NCBI GenBank assembly: GCA_004794785.1
Contig: SJOL01007707.1
Location: forward strand, 1,142,505-1,206,504
DNA from: Opisthorchis felineus
Lineage: Eukaryota; Platyhelminthes; Trematoda; Opisthorchiida; Opisthorchiidae
Length of the DNA stretch: 64,000 nucleotides
Reading direction: 5' to 3'
Positions within the stretch are counted from its first letter, which is position 1; every line of letters starts with the position of its first letter. Below the pieces are notes generated by a model that was not told the DNA's origin, made no database searches, and worked only from the letters and a program-made list of their open reading frames with translations. Of this stretch, positions 38,001 to 43,206 are shown one piece after another. A program made the position numbers and the translations under genes.

Positions 38001-41000
38001 TCCGACTCAAGGTCAACTAGTGATACAATATCAGGCCAATACGGAGTAAAGCGAAACATAGATACCGATGTTGTCAAACCTGGAAGCTGTAATCATCCTC
38101 TTATCAGTGATACGAATCGAGATCTAATGCACAGAAACCCTGTCTTACCCAGCTGAATTGAACCGATAGGAACTGAGTGGTCTGGTTGTTGGCTTGTTCG
38201 CTGAGCTGGGCAATCAAATAGCCCAGCTCAGCGAAAAAGCCAACGACTATCTACGCTACCTGAGCTACCAACATTTTCCTCTATAGAAAACTGAGTGGTC
38301 TAACTGAATATCGGTTATTATCTTTCTGGGTTTTCGATGCCAAGGTTGTCTTTTATGACCGCTGACTTTCTGAGCACCTCACAGCCTTCAGCTTACGGTT
38401 CCCCTTGAAATTTTATGTATGCGCAATTTTTGCTTATCGATCTATCTGTTTTACATGTCTTGATACGGGAAAGGCCGGTCAGACTAACGGACTAGGTTCA
38501 ACGAGACAAAGAGTAGAGCGAAAATTCACAAGAATTCATCGTGTCACACCTTCCGTGTTTGCTAAGACTGGTCACTCGTGATTCGTCTGTCTTCATTAGC
38601 TCACCTGGCTATTTCCACTTTGGTTCAGGTAACCGTTTTTACAAATAACCTCTTTTAACTAACTGTCACGTCTTGTACGTGCTAGCCGTTAATCCACTTG
38701 CCCGGTTGCTGATGTATGCATTCCACCCATACCTTCTCCTCAAGCTGTAATTCTGACAAGACTTCGGTGTGACGGACGTAAAAATATTTCTGGCTCATTC
38801 TGTGTCAGTGTAATCGCTTCATAACCTGTTGATTGTGTATACTGAGAGCCAGCGAATTGGCAACAATGTACGAGTCTCCTTATAGTAGAGTCGCTATACT
38901 GGACCATATCCAATTGAATGAGTTGCCGTGTTCTAGTTTTCTGACAACATTGGGCGTGAACCTGTCTGGCGTTTTTGGCCTCTATAACGATGACTTTAGT
39001 TTCTTTAACATGCGACTCCGTTTTGCCGATAAGTTTGTTATAGCCGGGGCTATTCGGCCAATGCCAAAAGCATTGCTCTTCAATGCGTGTGAATCAAGGC
39101 CAATATCCTTGAGGACTGAGATTTCAGACTAGTGTTGCCATGGTGCTGGTCAGCTGATCGTTGTGAAAACCTCGCCATAGGTAGCATGTATGGCTATATT
39201 TAAAAAGATCTGATGTCACTAGTTGCCGTGACCAAGTTGGCAGTTCTGGTAGCAACGGTGACATCCTTTTTTGTCTCCTGCGGCCACAGGAGACAAATGT
39301 GACCCCGATGTGGGTGGTAGATCTTGGTCAGAAGTGGTATCAACAGAACTAACAAGTTGGGAACCCTAATTCTTTGTATTCCTGAGGGTGATCGTACTAC
39401 CGTATGCGCATGATCATCCTTCGCAGACGCTTTGACTTCTCTTTTGGAGTTTCCTGGTGATGGATTCGGGGACTTTATATTCCATTAGCACTGACGTGCT
39501 GTAAAACGTAGTTGTGATGAAGCGTTCCAGGAACGACACCAACATCAGTATTTCTTTGTCCTTCTGCGCGTAGTTCTCTGTAGTTTTCGAAATAAAGTGT
39601 ATTGACTCGTTTCCTTGATGGACTATTCCTTCTAAACCGATGTGGATATTCTTGCATTGAATGAATAGTTGTTGCTTTTAACGGTAGAAAGGCAAAACAC
39701 GTACCTTTGATGCATCTAGCTACATGTCTTTTATTTGTGTTCAGCCTCATTTCCACAGCCTTCGCATTACGTTCATGTAACATCTTGTTCACCCCCTGGT
39801 ATTGTTAATCTCTGTCGATGAGCTTGTTTATTCTTGTCGCCACTCTCAATCCAGTCTAATCAGTGGATTTCAACTCATTATCAATTTATCAGCTATAAAT
39901 CTTGTAACATGGCTTGGTTTCAGCTTCTACAGTTTCGATTACCTGAAAGTGGGAAAGCCTGGGAGATATAGTCAAATGTTGTAGGCGATAGCTTTGATGC
40001 ACGAGCGCGACAGGGCTCAAAATAGCTCAGCTCTTTTAGGGGGGAAATACCCATAGCCTCTGACTCAAAAGTCTGAACCGCGAAGCGGCGTTTGCTAGGG
40101 TGTACTTTAGTGGCCCTTTACGGAGCCAATGACTGAAGTCTGACCCATTTGTCTGCAGGGGGCCTGCCTGACCCGAAGACGCAGGGCGTACGGCATTACT
40201 GTCCGAATCGTAATGTGGCTGCGCATGGCATGTGCCTTTTGAGCAGCACCGGACTCTTTGGTTTTAAAAGTATTTCAACCGTATTGAATAATGTGCCGGT
40301 GGTCACGGTCAACCTCGTACGGTCGGAATATGCGGTTTTTGAGGCCGACCTTTTTTACCTATCCTTCCTCTGAGACAGACAGTATCACTACTTCCATAAG
40401 TATGGGGATGCTGGTCGCCTGAAAGAAACGCCCTATGGCCTACATACTCTCGTAAAACGACTTCTCGCAGTACAAGGTACTGCTGTTTTTCTTCGGGTCG
40501 CTCCACGTTAGCCTCACTGGTATGGTTGGGGAGCCAGTCACTGTAGCCCTCAAGACCTTTGTGGCACTGAAGCCCGACCCCCCAGGACAAGGGAAATCGG
40601 CGGAATTTTTTAAGGAACTCTTAAAAATGCACTTCTCATCACTTTGAAGCTTATTGGTGTTCACAAGTTGTGACGACTAAGAACAAGGCTGTCTACTTTA
40701 ACAGGGTTGAATAACACCCTGGGTCGATCAACATGTTATCTTTAGCCTAAAGCAAAGTCCACGGCTTCTGTTTCGCAAGACTTTATTTATTAAAGTTTGT
40801 TGCACATTAGTGGGTTATTCTATAATCTTTCTTGGCCGGATAGTCACACTGTTATTTATCGTTATATGTTAGCACAAACAGCAGGTTCTCAGAGTGGTTT
40901 CACCGCACGAAACATTTTTTCTTGCATTTCATTGAAGTCGGTTTCACTGCCTCTTCTTTTTGGTAGATCTAAACAATCCAGAAAATCGTCCATTTTTGCA

Positions 41001-43206
41001 ATACACAGCTCGGTTTGGTTTGGTTGGGTGCAAGCTAGCACTTTCCCTTCAGTTTTTCTCACAACATTCCAAACATCTTTTGTACAGATCGTGCGTGCAG
41101 ATTTGCAGGAACTGGTCGATTTGGATCTTCAAGGAGCCCCGTATGGGTACACACCGTTTTGTGACTCTCGAAAAGAAATGGACGGTTTCCGCTTTTGGAA
41201 GCATGGTTATTGGGCCAATCATTTGGCTGGTCGACCGTATCATATCTCTGCACTCTATGTGGTTGATTTGACGCGATTCCGACAGTTGGCAGCTGGAGAC
41301 AGGCTCCGTGGTCAATACCATGGTCTCAGTCAGGATCCGAATAGCTTGTCCAATTTGGATCAGGATTTGCCGAACAATATGATACATCAGGTCAGTGTCT
41401 TTTGTCCGTGCCATTGATTCAGTTGTGACAATTGTGAAATTGTCTGATACACATCTGATACTTTCTCCTCCGTTAGGTGCCCATTAAATCACTTCCACAA
41501 GAATGGCTCTGGTGTGAAACATGGTGCTCGGACGAGAGCAAAGCACGAGCCAAGACTATCGATTTGTGCAACAATCCACAGACCAAGGAACCTAAACTTT
41601 CTGCCGCGATGCGAATCGCTCCTGAATGGGTTGGCTACGATCGTGAGATTAAAAACCTATGGAAACGCGTCTATCCTACATCGGGGACTTCCACAGAATC
41701 GGCAACCACCGACAAAGAAACAGTTGTTTCTTCGCCTTCTAATCCCACCGAACCAACCGAAGTTCATTCTGATTGTGAGGGCTTTTTCGTTCACTGCATT
41801 GGTCTTATATCATTTCACTCCTGAAATAGTGTTTTTGTGTTGTGGAAATATTCCTTTTTTAAATCAACACACAAAAAGGCACAGGAAGAACATGCGAGTT
41901 CGGCAGCATCTCTTCTGGCAAATAAAATATGCAATAGGATCAGAGAAGTGCCGAAAATCTGATGGCTGTATTTGCGAGAAGAGATGATATGTAACTTGAT
42001 GTAACTTCAATTCGATAAAAATGAGTCAACCTCAACGTCCCTCAGTCATGCTAAATGCCCTGAACTTAGACCGGATCGCTAGATCTCTGCGTTTGTCACT
42101 GAGTACTCAACAGCATACTGTTCACTTTGGGTGGCAATCAGTTCTCGAACAAACAAATCTCTATTAACATAACAAGCACTCACAGGAAGCCTTATTACTA
42201 TATCCTTGGCTTTAATAATACTGGCAGGGTCATGTCTGTATGCATCCTATCGTTTGTTCTTGACACTGGTTAGCGAAAAGTACGCTGCGTTGTAACCACC
42301 TGCGATAGAACTTGTTACTTCAAACACGGAGTTTTTTCAGATTGGGCCAAACTGATTACAAATTCTAGGCCCAATGGCCCAGTCAGTCCTCGGTTCGGGC
42401 ATCGTATCTTTGTGCGCTCACGCTGTTATGTGGAATGGCTGAAAATGCCTGAAAACAAAATGGCGACCAGGGATGGCACAACGGCTACTGTATTGTTTAG
42501 ATGAGTAACTGATTGCTATAGCTAGGTGAGCTATAGATTCGCACTGGATATTGTTGCAGGATTACTTCGCGCTATCCTGATACCCTTGTTCGGTGCATTA
42601 CGATCTAATCACATCCGTCTTCCGTGGGATGAGCTCTCGGCACCCTTACGAGCACCGGGGCTCATATGCAACCAACCTGAGATGAACCAAACAGATTGCT
42701 CATTTTTCACCATGCATCATAGTTGCTGCCAAGGAAAAACAAAACCCACTTGATTTTTTTAGGAAGAGCGAATGTGTTGTAGATTTTGTGGATATGTGGA
42801 GGAAGCACAACACGTTCTATACTGGTTTGTTAAACTTTTACTGTGATGAATACCTGGGTATATATTACAGAAGCACTGGGGATTAACTTTGTCAGAAAGA
42901 TGTTTCTGATGATACTGATGGGTTCGAATGTTCTTTTAGCAGTCGGTTGGGGTTCGTTCTTCGACTCAGAAACTACTCTGTAGCACTATCACAAATCCTA
43001 GACATCGTGAACACCCTTTTTGTGGCTCACAATCAGCATCCAATACTTGTTTACCTCTTTCTTTTCCTCTCTCCACGTGAAGTACGTTGCTCGCTGAATG
43101 TTTGGACAAATTGTCTGATTTGATGAATACTGGTTTAATGAGGTCCTGAGAATAAGTGCTTTCACGTTCTTATATTTTAGATCGATCGGAGAAGACTGAA
43201 CTGTAG
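2661..43206 (+). CDS. UGGT: UDP-glucose:glycoprotein glucosyltransferase, 18 exons seen, 5' partial (gene span)
   Basis: This is the whole span of the one recognisable gene. UGGT is a soluble ER-lumen enzyme that moves glucose from UDP-glucose onto the Man9GlcNAc2 glycan of misfolded glycoproteins, so that calnexin and calreticulin bind them again. Coding segments are 2661-2967, 3636-3846, 6749-7095, 9753-10071, 16191-16521, 17609-17680, 18777-19210, 19296-19430, 19620-19841, 20997-21244, 23447-23816, 30147-30232, 31716-31964, 36126-36236, 37189-37456, 41088-41390, 41477-41774 and 43181-43206. Every junction is GT..AG, every phase matches, and the sum is 1,444 codons plus a stop. Similarity to animal UGGT runs in order along the protein and is strongest in the GT24 domain, with FVDADQ and [10 protein letters not shown]. 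The N-terminal region (signal peptide and first thioredoxin-like domain) is missing and should lie left of the window. Introns range from 85 nt to 6.3 kb. Confidence 0.96.
2981..3028. repeat. Imperfect ATT microsatellite
   Basis: A run of ATT, ATC and ACT triplets starts 13 bases after the exon a donor. It would read as an isoleucine-rich tail if the intron were kept, which explains the open frame that runs past the exon. Confidence 0.9.
3636..3846 (+). CDS. UGGT: UGGT exon b
   Basis: The exon starts after ttcttggtag with one base that completes the split glycine, and ends at ccg|gtgagt on a codon border. It encodes [22 protein letters not shown] and [18 protein letters not shown]. These match the animal UGGT segments SELRTEVEENQ, LFINGL and DVLRNEARVMEGLHRLGI. 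The phase fits both neighbouring exons exactly. Confidence 0.94.
3847..6748. other. Intron between exons b and c
   Basis: The only clear content is the RTE fragment at about 4125-4910. I see nothing recognisable in the remaining 2 kb. Confidence 0.6.
4125..4910 (+). mobile_element. RTE-clade LINE, 5'-truncated 3' fragment
   Basis: This matches the last part of the larger element at 25960-26755 along its whole length. Shared pieces are gatgaggtcaatgcacgaat, the C-terminal protein blocks [28 protein letters not shown] and KRLGVV, then a 3' untranslated end with ttgtacggcagcgaagcatc and tgtcatgctgtc followed by short GAT repeats. The frame is broken by stops and indels, so this is a dead copy. 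Truncation at the 5' end and a short tandem 3' tail are typical of RTE insertions. It lies in sense orientation in a UGGT intron. Confidence 0.88.
6749..7095 (+). CDS. UGGT: UGGT exon c
   Basis: The acceptor is cacttttag and the donor attcg|gtgcgt; the exon ends two bases into an arginine codon. It encodes AGRISELL, then [41 protein letters not shown] and [12 protein letters not shown]. This follows the animal order INNLEVDSRYNSWPSSLQ, IRQIRKNLHNMVFIVDP, AEMFLSNHIPLR. It covers the end of the fourth and start of the second thioredoxin-like domain. The first methionine at 6776 is internal and not a start. Confidence 0.94.
7970..8016. repeat. TA dinucleotide microsatellite
   Basis: About 47 bases of almost pure TA with a single G at 8004. 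Confidence 0.98.
9045..9235 (-). mobile_element. tRNA-derived SINE
   Basis: Read on the minus strand it opens with a pol III A-box-like cagatagctcagcg (around 9221-9208), then a B-box-like gcagttcgaaccc (9174-9162). A conserved body follows with cctaggcct and a cggtgt-type end, running toward taat repeats near 9045. Related copies with the same layout lie at 22.8, 43.8, 45.8, 46.3 and 48.3 kb. Confidence 0.8.
9486..9655. mobile_element. Small foldback element, copy 1 (family C)
   Basis: The two halves are imperfect inverted copies of each other. The left arm has ggtggccgttgatc, tcaccgaact, gacttgcagatgtttcgtcac. The right arm, reversed, has gtaggtgttgatctgttcgcc and gatttgcaaacgtttcgtt. The same sequence recurs at 20319-20466. 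No coding capacity is seen, which points to a MITE-like element. Confidence 0.7.
9753..10071 (+). CDS. UGGT: UGGT exon d
   Basis: A strong acceptor (ccccttattttctgtgcag) is followed by one base that completes the arginine left open by exon c. The joined protein reads [14 protein letters not shown], matching animal IPLR-IGFIFVVNDS. It continues [14 protein letters not shown] (animal VAVLRAYNYVAQEV) and ends [19 protein letters not shown]...SQLH. The donor is ccat|gtgagt, phase 0. The weaker AGs at 9789 and 9797 would drop the conserved first strand and are less likely. Confidence 0.88.
10715..10805 (+). repeat. Possible degraded tRNA-like SINE head
   Basis: tggccacgtgattaagcaca resembles a tRNA A-box region and gggtgttcgaatagg, about 65 bases later, resembles a B box. 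No matching body was found in this window, so the call is tentative. Confidence 0.35.
12225..12615. repeat. Inverted-pair repeat, family A (old copy)
   Basis: 12225-12320 reads in the reverse orientation (acacactacttatagggttt, cagcccactgccg). 12455-12615 reads forward (tcgaatgtcgtatcaactga, aacatgaggtggcctttgtg, cagcacattcacttga, gattcagctgag). Both match the better copies at 33.6 and 57.1 kb. Confidence 0.6.
13240..13880 (+). mobile_element. Degenerate RTE-like LINE 3' fragment
   Basis: Broken frames preserve the order of the RTE C-terminal blocks: a [15 protein letters not shown] counterpart of [10 protein letters not shown], then [37 protein letters not shown] and a WHGRGV-like QRG region. 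Divergence from the 26-kb element is much greater than that of the 4-kb copy, so it is an older insertion or another subfamily. Confidence 0.65.
14925..15010 (-). repeat. Family A repeat fragment
   Basis: gagagactcaagtgaatccc, ttttatgatactcctta and actgaatgttctgcac match the arm seen at 21.6, 33.6, 51.5 and 56.3 kb. Confidence 0.65.
15450..15930 (-). repeat. SINE-like repeat, family B, copy 1
   Basis: Its reverse complement shares blocks with 59690-59960: accaggacag, a B-box-like ccggttcgaggcgcc, gagtgaacacgtt, ggcgagtgtg and gacatctga followed by gtgccgg. A B-box-like motif and two copies in opposite orientations suggest a second SINE family. The end near 15890-15930 (gtgaacagaccaacagtcac) resembles a family C arm. 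Confidence 0.6.
16191..16521 (+). CDS. UGGT: UGGT exon e
   Basis: The acceptor is cttatttttag and the frame is open from the first base. It encodes [10 protein letters not shown]...[11 protein letters not shown], then [25 protein letters not shown] and [11 protein letters not shown]. This matches animal YYEQTGVGPLPVVLFNGMPF, ITMHKILETTTFFQRAVYLGEL and NVVPRINSRIL. The 3' border is taken at acat|gtaggt because it leaves the one-base phase that the next exon needs. The last dozen residues before this donor are not conserved, so the border is less certain than the rest. Confidence 0.88.
16522..17608. other. Intron between exons e and f
   Basis: It contains a 33-bp tandem duplication near 17 kb and a short tRNA A-box-like motif (ggtagcttagtggctaac, about 17195-17212) with no clear B box. 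Nothing else was recognised. Confidence 0.55.
16993..17058. repeat. Two-copy 33-bp tandem duplication
   Basis: cgcagaccattggttgcctg occurs at 16993 and again at 17026, each followed by ncatca. Confidence 0.92.
17609..17680 (+). CDS. UGGT: UGGT exon f (72 nt)
   Basis: A small exon between ccatcccctcag and gggtg|gtaagc. It encodes [20 protein letters not shown] plus QKGG, in the place of animal VANSMNYLTKKGM, just before the RPVTFWIV strand. It begins with two bases and ends with one, and both phases fit the neighbours. Its length is a multiple of three, so skipping it would keep the frame. Confidence 0.85.
17681..18776. other. Intron between exons f and g
   Basis: No repeat or coding similarity recognised. 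The end is the pyrimidine-rich acceptor of exon g. Confidence 0.5.
18777..19210 (+). CDS. UGGT: UGGT exon g (third thioredoxin-like region)
   Basis: The acceptor is tctttcttttgcag; two bases complete an aspartate with the previous exon. It encodes [20 protein letters not shown] (animal FIRPVTFWIVGDFDS), [11 protein letters not shown] (animal NVRISMINNPA) and [14 protein letters not shown] (animal NFITKMAKEGAAEAL). The donor is tttcg|gtaggc, phase 0. It has about 145 residues, longer than the matching human stretch, with extra charged sequence around residues 20-40 of the exon. Confidence 0.95.
19296..19430 (+). CDS. UGGT: UGGT exon h
   Basis: The acceptor is gtttatgtttag and the donor ggtcga|gtgagt; both borders are phase 0. 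It encodes 45 residues including [20 protein letters not shown] and ERAVVINGR. This is the UGGT block FILSHAVYCRDVLKLKKGQRAVISNGR, including its conserved cysteine. The intron before it is only 85 nt, far shorter than most in this gene. Confidence 0.96.
19620..19841 (+). CDS. UGGT: UGGT exon i
   Basis: The acceptor is gtttttcacag and the donor gacatc|gtaagc, both phase 0. It encodes [20 protein letters not shown] followed by a helical stretch ending SSTGITDI. It matches animal IIGPLEDSELFNQDDFHLLE and closes the third thioredoxin-like domain. Exons g to i sit within about 1.1 kb, the tightest cluster in the gene. Confidence 0.95.
19842..20996. other. Intron between exons i and j
   Basis: It contains the family C foldback element at 20319-20466. 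Nothing else was recognised. Confidence 0.55.
20319..20466. mobile_element. Small foldback element, copy 2 (family C), with central palindrome
   Basis: The element folds around a perfect 18-base palindrome, atcagtgcgcgcactgat at 20390-20407. The left arm (aggtcggcagttgatctgtt, caattagcttgcaagcgttt, tgtcacc) matches the reverse of the right arm (aggtggctgttgatccgctt, caattagcctgcgaa, tcatcacc). It has no coding capacity. It is homologous, in inverted order, to 9486-9655. Confidence 0.8.
20997..21244 (+). CDS. UGGT: UGGT exon j
   Basis: The acceptor is cttttcaccacag, phase 0, and the exon ends aa|gtaagg two bases into a codon. It encodes [39 protein letters not shown]. This matches animal YFDVVAVVDPVTREAQRLAP and LRVFMNCQSKLSDMPLKS, the second half of the split fourth thioredoxin-like domain. 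Confidence 0.95.
21385..21640 (-). repeat. Family A repeat
   Basis: It starts acacactactcataag and ttgctgaaaactcttc, runs through tagtccccgagttt and ccttatgttct, then gagagactcaaatgaacctc and attgaatgtgctgca. Two arm segments follow each other in the same orientation here. Confidence 0.7.
22729..22930 (-). mobile_element. tRNA-derived SINE with AAT tail
   Basis: On the minus strand it has an A-box-like gatagatcagttgttaag (about 22914-22897) and a B-box-like gtggttcgaatcc (22870-22858). The body contains ctagacttaggcaacccgg and ends gacaccgaaggggtgtt. On the plus strand the low-coordinate end is an AAT microsatellite at 22729-22742, the likely 3' tail. Confidence 0.85.
23447..23816 (+). CDS. 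UGGT: UGGT exon k (first beta-sandwich region)
   Basis: The exon starts after cttcaacgccag with one base that completes the split codon. It encodes [63 protein letters not shown] and DTIVMANL. The order matches animal [68 protein letters not shown]. The donor is aatctg|gtgggt, phase 0. This is one of the best-conserved stretches outside the catalytic domain. Confidence 0.97.
24710..25180 (+). pseudogene. RTE ORF, N-terminal part, ends at premature stop
   Basis: About 156 codons of the RTE polyprotein upstream of reverse transcriptase. It contains [26 protein letters not shown]-type [19 protein letters not shown] and [16 protein letters not shown]. It ends in a UAG directly before EKESVLDNW; related elements usually have a tryptophan at that point. 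The frame is the same as that of the next segment, so only the stop separates them. Confidence 0.85.
25181..25980 (+). pseudogene. RTE reverse transcriptase domain with altered catalytic box
   Basis: It reads in frame from [20 protein letters not shown] to the stop at 25979-25981. The finger and palm blocks are intact ([31 protein letters not shown]) but the catalytic box reads YAVD instead of YADD. The last residues before the stop (VVFVLIVV) are out-of-frame reading across the deletion near 25955. The product could not be a full active enzyme. Confidence 0.88.
25978..26583 (+). pseudogene. RTE C-terminal domain, out of frame with the reverse transcriptase
   Basis: 201 codons: [95 protein letters not shown] and [15 protein letters not shown]. 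This C-terminal region is typical of RTE elements and is continuous here. It lies one frame away from the reverse transcriptase part. Confidence 0.85.
26775..27340 (-). pseudogene. LINE reverse transcriptase fragment on the minus strand
   Basis: Reading leftward on the minus strand: [20 protein letters not shown], then [52 protein letters not shown] and [14 protein letters not shown]. These are the opening blocks of a LINE reverse transcriptase, with frameshifts near 27200 and 26887. It stops right after the first catalytic block, next to the 3' end of the RTE element. It is clearly a different lineage from that RTE. Confidence 0.82.
28755..29175. repeat. Family A inverted pair
   Basis: 28755-29000 reads in the reverse orientation (actcattcgcaaactacatt, gagataccgtagta, acactactcataaggtttc, tgaaaactattc, ctcaccagtcaggta). 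29085-29175 reads forward (ggtgagcccaagaagga, cgaaactggtagtgtgctt, acgagtagtgtgtc). The order reverse-then-forward is the same as at 33.6 and 57 kb. Confidence 0.7.
30147..30232 (+). CDS. UGGT: UGGT exon l
   Basis: A short exon after ttttccaaccactcag that encodes [20 protein letters not shown] followed by SREFYTMA. It matches animal GYFQLKANPGAWILRLRKGRSEDIY, in the second beta-sandwich. It ends ga|gtgagt, phase 2, which fits the next exon. It lies 6.3 kb after exon k, across the longest intron in the gene, which holds two LINE remnants. Confidence 0.95.
30233..31715. other. Intron between exons l and m
   Basis: No repeat or coding similarity recognised. There is a short aaataaataaata run at 30665-30677. 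Confidence 0.5.
31716..31964 (+). CDS. UGGT: UGGT exon m
   Basis: The acceptor is ttcttgtgcccatag; one base completes an aspartate. It encodes [20 protein letters not shown] and [21 protein letters not shown], matching animal VVVILNNFKSKIIKVKVQKKADMVNEDLL. The less conserved linker that follows ([13 protein letters not shown]...FCPSWL) leads to the catalytic domain. The donor is ctag|gtgagt, phase 2. Confidence 0.93.
31965..36125. other. Intron between exons m and n, 4.2 kb
   Basis: It contains the best family A inverted pair (33575-34130). Nothing else was recognised. Confidence 0.6.
33575..34130. repeat. Family A inverted pair, best-preserved example
   Basis: The left arm, from cactcatttgcctaccagtt at 33575, contains ttcccagctgaatctttcgt, ttcaactgaatgtgctgcac and cgccgcctcttgtttcactt. 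The right arm returns it inverted: acacattcagttgatgaaga, ataaacgagtgattcagctg, ggattcgagc, ending gtgtgtaaatgagtg at 33956. The central part carries cgatatctcgaatatcat. From 34000 another forward copy starts (ggggactgcacc, gggctgccgaacagttttca, gcaacctt). The ends of the 382-bp palindromic unit are near-perfect inverted 11-mers. Confidence 0.78.
36126..36236 (+). CDS. UGGT: UGGT exon n (start of GT24 catalytic domain)
   Basis: The acceptor is tttccctgtatttccag with a one-base start. After a variable linker it encodes [20 protein letters not shown], matching animal [17 protein letters not shown] at the start of the glucosyltransferase domain. It ends ttcg|gtgagt, phase 2, and joins exon o to give LLR-IMML. 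A second AG at 36144 would shift the phase and is rejected. Confidence 0.93.
36237..37188. other. Intron between exons n and o
   Basis: Nothing recognisable other than the acceptor tract before 37189. Confidence 0.5.
37189..37456 (+). CDS. UGGT: UGGT exon o (GT24 domain, DxD motif)
   Basis: The acceptor is ctttatttgcacag. It encodes [60 protein letters not shown] and [20 protein letters not shown], and ends IIFVDADQ. This is close to residue-for-residue the animal GT24 core. The DAD triplet is the family's metal and UDP-glucose binding DxD motif and is intact. The donor is gatcag|gtaaga, phase 0. Confidence 0.98.
37795..37909. repeat. Perfect 15-bp inverted repeat with 85-base loop
   Basis: cacgtcctctggtgt at 37795-37809 is the exact reverse complement of acaccagaggacgtg at 37895-37909. 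The enclosed sequence matches nothing else seen here. Confidence 0.9.
38171..38301. repeat. 24-bp near-perfect hairpin flanked by 13-bp direct repeats
   Basis: 38188-38211 pairs with 38221-38244 at 23 of 24 positions, with a 9-base loop. The 13-mer aactgagtggtct flanks it on both sides, at 38171-38183 and 38289-38301. Matching direct repeats around a palindrome look like a target-site duplication, which would make this a very small insertion of about 105 bases. Confidence 0.85.
39270..39297. repeat. Perfect 11-bp hairpin with 6-base loop
   Basis: tttgtctcctg at 39270-39280 pairs with caggagacaaa at 39287-39297. Outer flanks ggtgacat and atgtgacc pair partly. Confidence 0.88.
40010..40665. 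other. GC-richer segment of unknown origin
   Basis: This stretch is visibly richer in G and C than its intron, with gggggg, gaaccgcgaagcggcg (a hairpin-like gccgc run), tgcagggggcctgcctgacc and a purine-rich minus strand. Two open frames overlap on the minus strand (40309-40590 and 40440-40664) but neither has a familiar motif. It may be part of an unrecognised transposable element, such as a LINE 5' region. I cannot assign it. Confidence 0.4.
41088..41390 (+). CDS. UGGT: UGGT exon p (GT24 domain)
   Basis: The acceptor is catcttttgtacag and the frame is open from the first base. It encodes [80 protein letters not shown] and [15 protein letters not shown]. The NLDQDLPNN block lines the active site in this family and is complete. 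The donor is catcag|gtcagt, phase 0, and the following intron is only 86 nt. Confidence 0.98.
41477..41774 (+). CDS. UGGT: UGGT exon q (end of GT24 domain and C-terminal linker)
   Basis: The acceptor is ttctcctccgttag. It encodes [40 protein letters not shown] and [20 protein letters not shown], then a Ser/Thr/Pro/Glu-rich tail of about 33 residues ending EVHSD. The frame stays open to a TGA at 41822-41824, but those last 16 codons are hydrophobic and unlike any UGGT tail. A good donor (gatt|gtgagg) at 41775 leaves phase 1. I prefer that donor because it joins in frame to the KTEL exon at 43181. Confidence 0.9.
41775..43180. other. Last UGGT intron (proposed)
   Basis: 1.4 kb between donor gatt|gtgagg and acceptor tatattttag. 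No repeats recognised. Confidence 0.65.
41921..41926 (+). promoter_or_regulatory. Possible alternative polyadenylation signal (AATAAA)
   Basis: An AATAAA lies about 100 bases after the TGA at 41824. If used, it would end the transcript before the KTEL exon and give a UGGT form without an ER-retrieval end. Confidence 0.35.
43181..43206 (+). CDS. UGGT: UGGT exon r, terminal, encodes KTEL and the stop
   Basis: A strong acceptor (cgttcttatattttag) is followed by two bases that complete the codon left open at 41774, then codons for RSEKTEL and a TAG at 43204-43206. UGGT is a luminal enzyme and its animal orthologues end in KDEL-like tetrapeptides (the human one ends REEL). KTEL is of the same type; human POGLUT1 was once named KTELC1 for such an end. 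The exon is very short, so the call rests on acceptor quality, phase and the end motif together. The alternative is that the protein ends at 41824 with no retrieval signal. Confidence 0.72.

Larger units (their letters stand above)
37457..41087. other. Intron between exons o and p, 3.6 kb
   Basis: It splits the GT24 domain right after the DxD motif. It holds three separate inverted repeats (37.8, 38.2 and 39.3 kb) and a compositionally distinct stretch at 40.0-40.65 kb. No coding match was found, including in the 100-codon open frame at 38833-39132. Confidence 0.6.

Noticed and set aside
38833..39132. 100-codon open frame inside the o-p intron.
   Set aside because: No familiar motif and no splice-phase fit with UGGT. 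Treated as a chance frame or an unrecognised element fragment.
40309..40664. Two overlapping minus-strand open frames of 93 and 74 codons.
   Set aside because: Their presence follows from the GC-rich composition, and no motif is visible in either.
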